Below are positions 33,361-43,520 of a stretch of 64,000 bases of DNA, in pieces. Origin of the DNA: Rheum nobile (lineage: Eukaryota > Streptophyta > Magnoliopsida > Caryophyllales > Polygonaceae); NCBI GenBank assembly GCA_027886185.1, contig WOAB01000056.1:13330001-13394000 (forward strand), written 5' to 3'. Both the position numbers and the translations under genes were made by a program. Positions within the stretch are counted from its first letter, which is position 1, and every line of letters starts with the position of its first letter. The notes beneath the pieces are model-generated. The model did no database searches. It was not told the DNA's origin and was given only the letters and a program-made list of their open reading frames with translations.

Positions 33361-33372
33361 TGGTATCAGAGC
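33361..33372 (+). other. Primer-binding site, initiator tRNA-Met
   Basis: TGGTATCAGAGC, four bases after the 5' LTR end: a perfect match to the 3' end of initiator tRNA-Met, used to prime minus-strand cDNA. Confidence 0.92.
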
Positions 33373-33500
33373 TAAAATGTTTTCCAAGAGCTCTGAGTTT
33401 TCAAATAAAAAGTCATTCATAGTCGTGCCTTTTCTAGAAGTCTGATATGGAAGTTGCTTCTGTATCTAGAAAGACTAATTCTTTCTTGTTGTCCTGAAGG

Positions 33501-34385
33501 ATGAGAGCTTGCTTGTCTTTGATTAGAGAGTTGGACGAGGCCGAGATGGCTTTGCCGTCTCCTGAGAGGCCGAGTTTTCCGACTCCTCCGAGGTGTTTTG
33601 AGATTGGTGAGTCCAGTAGTCCACCCGAGGAGGTGAAGCATGTGTTGCCTGAGTCAGTGGTGTTGAGAAACCATGCTGAGGTAGCACCAGTTGCAGAGCC
33701 AGTAGAGCCGTCGAGGTACGCGCTAGGCCACTACGACAACGACTATTCCATGGGAGTGATCCCAGAGGACGAGGAAGGTGGTGATGAGGAAGGATCACCT
33801 GATCACTACATCGACTATACCCTAGAGGTTGAGTCAGTACCGGGGTTAGATTCTGATGAGGATCCCGAGGAGGACCCTGAAGAAGACCCAGAGGAGGATC
33901 CAGAAGAAGATCCTGTAGAAGTCGAGGTACAGGTTCAGGTTCAGGAACCTGATAGGTTGAGGCATTTGTTGGTTCAGAGTGACGAATCGGGGATGCAGTA
34001 TATCTACCCGCGTTCGCCACCAAGACCTACAGGCCCATCCATGACAGATGCTGAGTGGAATGCAATCTTTGTTGAGTTTCGCAGCAGAGAGAGAGGCGAC
34101 CCTCAATCAGGTATTGTCCAGGACAGGAGGAGGTCAAGCCAAGAGGTCTCTGAGATCTTTCGTCAGGACCGAGAAGTCTCTATTGAAGAGCATCGGTTGA
34201 TAAGCGAGATGGATCAGGTTCGGAATAGGGCGATGCCTAGCACTCCAGAGCAGAGGGACGAACCGTGTGTTCCAGGACCGAGTAGGGTTAGGAGTTCGTC
34301 TCCGGATTCCGAGGACCAACCCCGCTCGAAGAGACATTGTCTAGGGAGTCTGTCCTACAGGAAGCGTTTTCAGGACACCAAGTAG
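33501..34385 (+). CDS. Upstream ORF of the Tekay-type element, acidic, unknown function
   Basis: ATG 33501 opens 294 intact codons between the primer site and gag, ending at TAG 34383-34385. There is no known retrotransposon domain. Visible features: a Pro/Glu/Ser-rich N-terminus (MALPSPERPSFPTPPR), an acidic centre with four DPEE repeats (from about residue 121), a segment resembling a short conserved motif (MTDAEWNAIFVEFRSRERGD) and a basic C-terminus (SKRHCLGSLSYRKRFQDTK). It is in the same frame as gag but separated from it by about 240 bp with stops. It stayed open while gag-pol gained a stop. It could be an accessory protein or a captured host fragment. Confidence 0.7.
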   Translation: MRACLSLIRELDEAEMALPSPERPSFPTPPRCFEIGESSSPPEEVKHVLPESVVLRNHAEVAPVAEPVEPSRYALGHYDNDYSMGVIPEDEEGGDEEGSPDHYIDYTLEVESVPGLDSDEDPEEDPEEDPEEDPEEDPVEVEVQVQVQEPDRLRHLLVQSDESGMQYIYPRSPPRPTGPSMTDAEWNAIFVEFRSRERGDPQSGIVQDRRRSSQEVSEIFRQDREVSIEEHRLISEMDQVRNRAMPSTPEQRDEPCVPGPSRVRSSSPDSEDQPRSKRHCLGSLSYRKRFQDTK

Positions 34386-34628
34386 AGGGTCGACTTAGAC
34401 AGTAGTAGTTCTTTCTTTTTGTGTGTTTGTTTTGTTATATATACGGCACAGTGCAGAAATCTTCGGGCAATTTTGTTAGAAGCTCGGGAGATCTTTCTTG
34501 TATGATAGGTAGTTCTGTTAGAAGTTCACCATATATATAAAATTACCCAGTTGATCTATTCCAAGTGACTTTATCATGATAAGTATTATGGAAAAGATAT
34601 TAATACGTGGGATTTGATCGGTAAACAG

Positions 34629-37600
34629 ATGGTGAATACAAGGAATACCATACGCGTTGGTGCTGGGCCGAGCAATCTGAGGCCAATCATAAGGGACGAC
34701 CTGGACCGTGTAGAAGAACACGAGTCAATGTCACAGAACAATCCTAGGGGCAATGACCAAGCTGAGGTCCAAGCTCCAGTAGTTTTTGATGCTGCGGCTG
34801 TTGCTGCTATTCGGGGAATCTTCATGCAGGCATTTGTTGATGTGATGCGACCTGTCGCACCGCAGGCACCTGAAGTGCCAGTTTCGCCAGTTGTACAAAG
34901 GGTTGAAGAACCTAATGTTCAGGTACACCATGTTGAACCGGTCAGAAACAGGGATAATTATGGTCGAGCTTTGAAGACCATTAACTCCATGACGCCGGAT
35001 AATTATGACGGTAAAGGAGAGCCGGTCAGGGTAGCTCATTGGTTTTCCCATATGGAACGATTGTTCCGTAACATCGAGTGCACTGAGGCTGAGAAGGTGC
35101 ACATAGCTTCTCTGCAGCTGAAAGGAGATGCTAGTGAATGGTGGGAGAACACGGGGCTAGCTGATAGGGCTGATCTAACTTGGGGGATGTTTAAGACGAA
35201 AATGAATGACCGTTTCTTTTCCCAAGCTATGAGGGATGAGAAGCTGAAGGAATTCTTATACCCCAAGAACGACGGACTAAAAGTGACTGAGCTGGCAGCT
35301 AAGTTCAATCATTTACTACAGTACGCTGGGTCGATAGTGTCCAGTGAAGATCAGAAGATTTGGCACTTCCATGAGTGGATGAGCCCGGACATCAAACCGA
35401 TGATGTTGCATCACGGATGCTCTACTTTGGAGCAATACGTTGATGCAGCATACAAATTAGAGGTGACTTTGGAAGAGTCGACCAAACGACGGAATCGCCA
35501 GAGATCGATGCAGGGTCAATCTCAGGCGAGTGGTTTTAAGCGTCCTGCACCGCCATCCAACTTTGATAAGTCTGGTAAAGCGAGGACAGAAATGACTCAA
35601 GGTGGGTCAACACAACAGTCGGGTCAGGGCAAAGGCCGGATCCAATGTTTCAACTGTGGTGCCTATGGGCACAAGAACACTGAATGTACGAGGGAAAAGA
35701 AGCTATGTTATAGTTGTGGAAGAAGAGGGCATGTGCAGAAGTTTTGTCGTCCGGAAAAACAGACAGGGACAGAGTCACATCAAGGGTCAGTTAATCAGAA
35801 TACTCGACCTAGGTTCAAACCGGCAGAGACTCCAAGTCCTTCAATTCAGACTGCCGTGCAGAACAAGGGCAAAACCCTAGCAGCTTCAGGAGGTCAAGGT
35901 CAACGCTTATACGAGATGCGTGAGGCTGATGGACCTAACGCTCCAGTTGCTCAAGGTATTCTATACCTCCATTCTACTTCTGTGAGCATTCTATTTGATT
36001 CGGGTGCTACCCATTCATTTATTTCGGAAAATTGCGTTAGTAAGTTAGGATTAGTGTGCAACAAGGTTTGTGAACCCTTCGTTGTTAATCTCCCTAATGG
36101 TGACCGTTTAGTGGGCACCAAGAGTTTGTCAGAGTTTCTAGTTACCATTCAGGGTAAGGAGTTTGAAGCAGATTTAATCTGTATTACTATGGCTCCATAC
36201 GATATTATTCTCGGTATGGATTGGTTGACACATCATGGGGCTGTGATTGATTTTAGCTCGAGGACGGTAATGGTGTCATCTGGGGGCCAGTTTCTGTGCA
36301 AGTTCAAGGGTCGGAATGACGCTGATAACGGTAAGCTTATCAATGCGATGGCTATGTTTAAGCTGCTTCGGCAAGGATGTATCGGGTACCTTTGCTACCT
36401 GGATTCGCCCGAGAAAGATGGACCTACAGTTCTTGAGATTCATGTGGTCAGGGAATTTTCTGATGTTTTTCCAGAAGAAATTCCTGGTCTACCCCCGAGT
36501 CGTGACGTTGAATTTTCTATTGATCTCGAGCCTGGTACTGCGCCGATTTCAAAAGCTCCGTATCGGATGGCTCCTGCTGAGATGCAAGAATTGAAGAAGC
36601 AACTTGAAGATCTTCTTGACAAGGGATACATAAGGCCGAGTGCATCGCCTTGGGGTGCTCCGGTATTGTTCGTCAAAAAGAAAGACGGATCGTTTCGACT
36701 TTGCATCGACTACCGTGAGTTGAATAGAGTTACGATAAAAAACAAATACCCTTTGCCAAGGGTAGATGATTTATTGGATCAGCTGCAAGGAGCAAAAGTC
36801 TTTTCCAAAATCAATCTGAGATCTGGCTATCATCAGCTCAGGATTCGTGAGGAAGATATTCCGAGGACTGCATTCCGGACGAGATATGGTCACTACGAGT
36901 TCGTGGTCATGCCATTTGGGCTTACGAATGCTCCAGCTGTTTTCATGGACCTGATGAACCGATGTTTTCACCAGTACTTGGACAAGTTCGTGGTGGTCTT
37001 CATCGACGACATTTTGATTTACTCTCCGAGCATGGAAGCTCATGAGGATCACTTGCAGATCATTTTGTCAGTCCTTAGGCAGAATCAACTTTACGCCAAG
37101 TTGTCTAAGTGCGACTTTTGGATCAAGGAAGTGGCTTTCTTAGGCCACATTATCAATGAGAATGGGGTGATGGTCGATCCCCAGAAGGTTGAAGCTGTAG
37201 CTAATTGGAAACAGCCTCAGAATGTGAAAGAGGTGCGTAGTTTCCTAGGACTTGCTGGATACTATAGACGGTTTGTGGAGGGATTTTCGAAGATCGCTCT
37301 ACCGATGACCGGTTTGCTCCGCAAGGTCCACACGAAGTTTGTCTAGAGTGACAAGTACGAGGCCAGTTTTCAGAAGCTGAAGCAATGTCTGACCTCGGCA
37401 CCAGTGTTGACGCTGCCAGAAGGAAATGAAGATTATGCGGTTTACAGTGATGCTTCGAAAAATGGGTTAGGATGTGTGTTGATGCAAAGAGGCAAGGTGA
37501 TTGCTTATGCATCGAGACAGCTGAAGACCTATGAAGAAAATTATCCGACGCATGATCTGGAATTAGCAACAGTTGTGTTCGCGTTGAAGATTTGGAGGCA

Positions 37601-39347
37601 CTATCTTTATGGCGTGAGATGTCAAGTCTTCACGGATCACAAGAGTCTCAAGTACATATTTACTCAAAAGGAGCTGAATATGAGACAACGTCGTTGGTTA
37701 GAGCTACTCAAAGACTACGATATCGAGTTGTTGTATCATCCAGGCAAGGCTAATGTTGTAGCAGATGCATTGAGTCGGAAGACGCCACACAAGACCGTAG
37801 TAGCTTTGCTTGTTGCTCAGACCAAGCTGAACCAAGAATTGTGCGAGATTGAAGTCTTGTACGATCAACGTCGTGGATGCCTGAGTATGCTTGAGATACA
37901 AGCTATGCTTCTTGATCAGATTAGGGAGAAGCAGGTCGACGATGTGATCTTGGTAAAGCTATGCAGCGAAGTGATGAACGGGAAAGCTCCCGGCTTCGTG
38001 ATTCAAGATGATGGATCGCTTTGGTTTCAAGACCGAATTTGCGTGCCTGACGTAGATGGTATTCACCAGTTGGTGATGAGAGAGGCCCATTCGTCAGCCT
38101 ATTCTGTACATCCAGGCTCTAGCAAGATGTACAAGGACCTCAGAATGAAGTTCTGGTGGCCCAATATGAAGAGAGATGTGGCAGAGTTCGTGGCCAGATG
38201 CTTGACTTGTCAGAAGGTCAAGATAGAACACCGAAGACCCGGTGGAGAATTGTTACCTCTACCAATTCCTGAGTGGAAGTGGGAGGATATTACTATGGAT
38301 TTCGTCACGGGGTTACCCAAGACGCGAAGTCAGAAAGACGCTATATGGATTATCGTTGATAGGCTCACAAAGAGTGCTTATTTCGTGGCTATCAAGATAA
38401 CATGGGGAATCCAGAAGCTATCGGAAGTGTTTTTACACGAAGTTATCCGTCTGCATGGTACTCCAAAAACCATTGTGTCAGATCGCGATGGCAGATTTAT
38501 GTCCAGATTCTGGAAGGAGTTGCATAAGGCAATGGGAATCGAGCTAAGGTTCAGTACTGTGTTTCATCCTCAAACTGATGGACAGTCTGAAAGGACCATC
38601 CAGACCCTGGAGGATATTCTGAGAGCATGCGTGCTTGATCGTCCGACTAGTTGGGAAGACAACTTGAGTCTGATTGAGTTCACGTACAACAATAGCTGGC
38701 ATGCTACTATCAAGATGGCTCCATTTGAAGCTTTATATGGTCGCAAGTGCAGATCTCCGATTTGTTGGGATGAGAATGCCGACAAGATTCTGATTGGACC
38801 AGAGCTAGTCGAAAGGACTGCCTCAGACATTGTGCTGATCAGACAAAGGTTGTTGACCGCTCAGAGTCGACAGAAGTCTTATGCTGATCCGAAGCGTAGA
38901 AAAGTGGAATTTGAGGTTGGCGACAAAGTGTTTGTCAAAGTATCGCCGACCAAGGGCGTGTTCAGATTTGGTAAGCGTGGGAAGCTTAACCCTCGCTACG
39001 TGGGACCTTTTGAGATTCTGGATAGAGTGGGATCTCTAGCGTACCGTTTGGCATTACCGCCATCAGCACATCCAGTGCATAATGTGTTCCACGTATCCTT
39101 GCTAAGGAAGTATGTGCCAGACGAGTCTCATGTGCTGAGTTATGAAGACATTGAGATCCAGGCAAATGGTACGTACGAAGAGTTATCGGTGCGTATTCTT
39201 GAGCGCCGAGAGAAGCAGTTGCGCAACAAGGTTGTACCTTTGGTACGGATTTTGTGGTCCAAGTCAGGTGCCGAAGAGGTTACCTGGGAGACTTGGGAGA
39301 CTGAGGTGGATATGCTTAGACGCTTTCCCAATTTGTTTTCGGCCTAG
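34629..39347 (+). pseudogene. Tekay gag-pol polyprotein with one internal stop
   Basis: From ATG 34629 (MVNTRNTIRVGAGPSN) one frame runs 1573 codons. Order: gag capsid; two CCHC knuckles (CFNCGAYGHKNTEC at residue 340, CYSCGRRGHVQKFC at 360); protease (LFDSGATHSF, Asp at 457); RT (FVVVFIDDILIY, Asp pair 793-794); RNase H (YSDASKNGLG, FTDHKSLKYIF, ADALSR); integrase (HPG...CLTCQ zinc region, then MDFVTG, SDRDGRF and SERTIQTLE); GPY/F region (YVGPFEILDRVG); C-terminal chromodomain (RILERREKQLRNK, TWETWETEVDMLRRFPNLF). Two defects: TAG at 37344-37346 (codon 906) between RT and RNase H, where the relative at 534-539 has TGG; and KINLRSGYHQ at residue 729 where the family has Asp. There is no frameshift. 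Confidence 0.95.
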
Positions 39348-39376
39348 AATAGTCAAGTTTCAGGGTCAAAACTTAT

Positions 39377-39392
39377 TTTAAGGGGGAGGTAA
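39377..39392 (+). other. Polypurine tract
   Basis: TTTAAGGGGGAGGTAA immediately before the 3' LTR, 30 bp after the gag-pol stop; primer for plus-strand DNA. Confidence 0.85.
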
Positions 39393-41735
39393 TGTAACAC
39401 CCCTCAATTTATAAGAATATTTTGGAATTTTTCTAACTCCTGAATTACAAGACGGATTAATTTCTGAAGAGTTTTGGACTTTCTGTAAGACGTTTGAACT
39501 CTGTAAAATTTTCCGAGTATTATAAAACACAGTTGAAGTGTATTCGGGGTTAATTTGACGTTTATGTACGAATATATTTAACCCGGAGTTAAGAAATTTA
39601 AACCAAGCCGAGTCCGGATAAGGATTAACGAAGTCGGCCTTAAAACCGCGACTCACCGCAATTGACCGCGATCAACCGCGATACACCGCGACCGGCCGCG
39701 CTCGCGGTAATGCCTTTTGCTGAGCAGTGTCATCTTTCTCAAAGGCGGTTACTGTAGCTCTGTTCCTTTGATTTTTCTGGAAGGAAAGGTGGCTCTCCAG
39801 CTGGCTTGGCTTGTGTTCCCTTGTTTCCTGCGTGTTTCCCTTGGTGAGGCTCAGATTTTCAGTATAAAAGGGGGTGGAACCAATCCGAGAGTTGCCTTCG
39901 TCTTCCTCCTTGAGCTCTCTCTTTTCTCTGGTTTTTGCCCACTGAAATTCGCCATTTTCGTGCCTTTCGAGCTCGATTCGAGTGATCCCAAGGATTGGTG
40001 AAGCTTGCCCAAGTGTTAGGGAAGGCTTACAAGTGTTTTGTGATCGATTTGAATGCAAAACGAGGCCTCCACGAATCGGGTAAATTCCCCTCCCCGCCAT
40101 GGAAGTTGTCGAAGCTTTGCCACTGTTGATGAACTGCGACTGGCCGCGACTTGCCGCGATCGCGGTAAGGGCGTCCGAGTCGTGTGTCTTGTGGTTTGGC
40201 TTTGGGCTTGGCTCGATTCCTTTGATTTCTTTTCCTATTCTTTTAGATTCATATGTAAGTGTATGGAATCTAACTTAGGGTCTCGTTTTGGATCGTTCCA
40301 ATGGGATTTTTATCCAGGTTTCGTTCCAGATTCAAGATTCAGGACCCGTTCTTAAGAAGTTGTCTTAGCAATCGTCTATTCTAAGGCAAGTGGCGGTTCG
40401 CTCTTGCTCATCATTCCATACTTCAATTAATTATCAATTGTTTGTTGTTAATTAATTTGGGATGATTTCTTGTTTATGTTGGGAACAGTTTTGATCAATT
40501 ATTTGATAAAAGAAGTGCTGTTATAATAGGTTGTATATTGCTAGATACAGCGCTATTATGTTCATAATGGTTTTGTTGTGGATTTTAAAGGTGAAATTCA
40601 TATAAAAAGATTATAATAGGTTGCATATACTGTTAGTGGCAACGCTATTTTAATATATATATATATATATAGATTGTTAGATCTATGATGTTGGCCATGT
40701 TGGCTTTGATGTGGATTATTATTGGGCTGAACTGTTAGTTAGCACGAGTATTCGTAGGAGCGCTTGGACTCTGCGAGGTCCATTCGTTTCTTTATAACTG
40801 GCAAATAACAGGGCATTCAAGTCCCTATGCCAAACTTCTGGTCATGACCAACCGTGTTGTGGATTGAGGTTTGGACTCTGCGAGGTCCATTCCTTCGATG
40901 TATGTCCCTCATGACGACACATATATCTAAAAGCTTATAACGTGATGTGTGCTTTGGAATTTAATAAGATAAGTGCCGTTGTTGCACATAATTAATGTAC
41001 CTTGGGCGAGTAGTGTAGCTAAGCGCTAGTGCAGTTAGGAAAAACTCATCTTAGTTGTAAATCGCTCGTATGCGATACTGTGATGATGTGTTAGTATGTT
41101 TGTTTAAGTTCTCCAACATTTGTCATATTTTCCTATAAGGCTCATTTCATTTGGAGTCTTCTTTTGGGATTGATTGCTGTGAGACTCGGACTCCAGAATC
41201 TTCTCTTGTTCATGTTGTTTTATATATTCTAGTAGGAGTATGATGGTTGACTAGCGTACTCGGTTATTATTCGAGGGACGATGAGTCTAACCTAATACGA
41301 CTGCTTCGAACCACTCTGCTTTGTACCCTTGCGTAGTCTTTCATTAGACTGACCAACCTTTATATTCCTTGCATGGTTGGCTAGTGTCATCCGTCCGTTT
41401 CGGCACATCAGATAAATTAAGGATTTGAGAAGGCTAGAAGCGACTAGAAGAATGAACGATGTTTGATAAACTGTTTGTTTAAGATTTCCGCTGTGTATTA
41501 TTGTATTTTGTTAAGATTTCCGTTGTAAACTTTGTTGTTATGCATTTTGTTGTACATGGGAATGGTTGTATTCCCAGTACATTGACTTTGTAAAAGTTGT
41601 AATATATGGCAATATAAGCCGTGATTTGATTTTATATCAACTGTAAAAGCCTGGGGTGACTTCGTTATGTTGAATCCGGGGTCATCGGCGATAATACTTT
41701 CAATTGTCAAAATCTTGCGATTTGGGGGTGTTACA
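39393..41735 (+). repeat. 3' LTR of Tekay-type element (2343 bp)
   Basis: Direct copy of 31015-33356, with most differences being transitions. TATA box at 39863-39870; decamer clusters at about 39645-39711 and 40133-40168. Ends GGGGGTGTTACA and is followed by the second ACATC. Confidence 0.95.
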
Positions 41736-43520
41736 ACATCGACTTTGGTCGAAGCTGAGATGGTTTTTTTTTAAAAGAAAAAAAAAGCATAACTTGCAGT
41801 CTGGAATAGCGACTCACTTATTTTAAATGTTTATCATTATCGGTTTAATTTCACAAAAAGGAAACAAATTAATATGAACTAAGTCGTCGTATGAAGGATT
41901 GACTCATACATGAAGAGACCTTCATTCAAACAACGATTCTTGTTTTCAAAAAATAAGTGCTATACTGCACAAGAAAATGATTTCTACGTTGAAATATTGC
42001 ACAAGAATATTGTTCAGTCGAATATGTTCAGGAATATTGTATAGAGGTGGGGCAGAGTTAACGGATTTGATGGAAATCAAAGTCGCTGTGTGAGATGGGG
42101 TCTCTACTGATGCAAGTCGCCCTTTCAGTCGGAGACTTATCTGCCAAAAGTCGCTGCTACCGGCATCGATTTTGCTCATAAAAAACCCTGGTTACTTATC
42201 TTTAGTTTCTCGCCAACCTGTTCTACCAACCTCATTTATATTTCTCATCAGTCAAACACTCTAACCCCCTCTTCCATAAATGCATCCAGTGGCTTTAAAG
42301 AGCCATAACTGTCTTCATCCCTTCAGACACTCAAACCCTCTTTCCTCTCTTGTTTCTCCCCTCAGTCAAACACTCAAACCCTACATAGTAACCAGCGAGC
42401 CAACCATCGGCGAGCCTACCACCGGCGAACCTCAAGGAGCCACTGACATCGACATTCAGACAAGCAACCACCGCCGACATTCAGACAAGCACCTCCGGCG
42501 AACCTCAAGGAGCCACTGACGCCGACATTCAGACAAGCAACCACCGCCGACGCCGACGTTGCTTCTCTTCACTTGGTTAAGTCTCCGACGTTTCTTCTCT
42601 TCATCGCTGACGTTGCTTCTCTTAACTTGGTTAGTGTCTTCACTTGCTTCTCTTCTTTTTTTGATGTGAAATTATATATATTTGAATGTGCATATTGCTA
42701 ATGAGGTTTTGATTAACCTTTTATAGATCTGAATGTTCATTATGTTTTAGTGTAGATATTGTTTTTTTTAGAATATGTTGTATATATTTTTTAATTAGTT
42801 TATATTCTTTCCTAGTTTGTAGGATTTTTTGGGTCAAATTCCTTATTTGTAGAATCTGTTATGAAGGAAACCCATGCCAGTTTGGTAGTCCATAAATGTA
42901 GAATAGGTGTGATTTATGAGAATGTCCAAGTGATAATATGTGCTCATGTGTTACTATACATAGAAAAGGAATATAAATTCAATACTAAACCTCTTATATA
43001 AAATTCAATATATGAAACTATTAATTTTTGAACCCAAATAGTTGATGTTTAGTATAGGGTTATAAGTTGTAATTATCTTGACAATACAAGTGGACCTTTG
43101 GTGGAGATTTTCGTAATCAATGCAAAACTATGCATAATCATACAATATGTCATAATTGAAGAAAAATATGCGCGAGTTATTTTTGTTTTTTGCATGTATT
43201 TTGGTGTGTTAGGTGAAAGTATGTGTTTTTACTATGCGCATAAATATTTTATAATAAAAGTATTCGATTTTTATACGCCATCTACTGGCGTACGTCAAAT
43301 TCAATGTGTATGAATTAATTTTCTTTTTCATATTAATAAATATTAATTATTATGTATAGTTTTTATTTATCATGTTTAGTTTTTGTTTAGGGTTCAGCTC
43401 TTGATATTTTAGTTAACATTTTGAAATGTTATTATGCTTAGATCAGAAATATAGAATAACATGAAATAATATAATTAATATAAAGTTATTATAAACTAGT
43501 ATTTGTTTTGTCACATAGAC
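41736..43520 (+). other. MULE 5' region: hairpin modules, tandem repeats, leader and intron of mudrA
   Basis: 41736-41920 continues the AGTCG/CGACT module array interrupted by the Tekay element. At 42423-42553 there are two copies of a block (period 74 bp) containing GGCGAACCTCAAGGAGCC and GACATTCAGACAAGCA. Then come CTTCTCTTC-rich repeats (about 42554-42650) resembling a transcribed leader. From about 42660 to 43515 the sequence is AT-rich and ends TTTTGTCACATAG, an intron-like acceptor before ATG 43521. A hairpin TACGCCA...TGGCGTA lies at 43274-43292. Confidence 0.5.

Larger units (their letters stand above)
31015..41735 (+). mobile_element. Complete Ty3/gypsy Tekay-type chromovirus; TSD ACATC
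   Basis: 10.7 kb with both LTRs, tRNA-Met primer site, an extra upstream ORF, gag-pol in one frame ending in a chromodomain, polypurine tract, and a perfect ACATC duplication (31010-31014, 41736-41740). The LTRs (2342 and 2343 bp) differ by about 31 substitutions and one indel counted by eye, about 1.4%, so insertion was recent. The C-terminal chromodomain and the long LTRs point to the Tekay/Del clade. It is inactive as it stands: an in-frame TAG and a catalytic Asp-to-Asn change in RT. Confidence 0.95.

Noticed and set aside
37344..37346. Programmed read-through of TAG in gag-pol
   Set aside because: Lies between RT and RNase H, not at the gag-pol border, and a relative has TGG there; a simple nonsense change is more likely.
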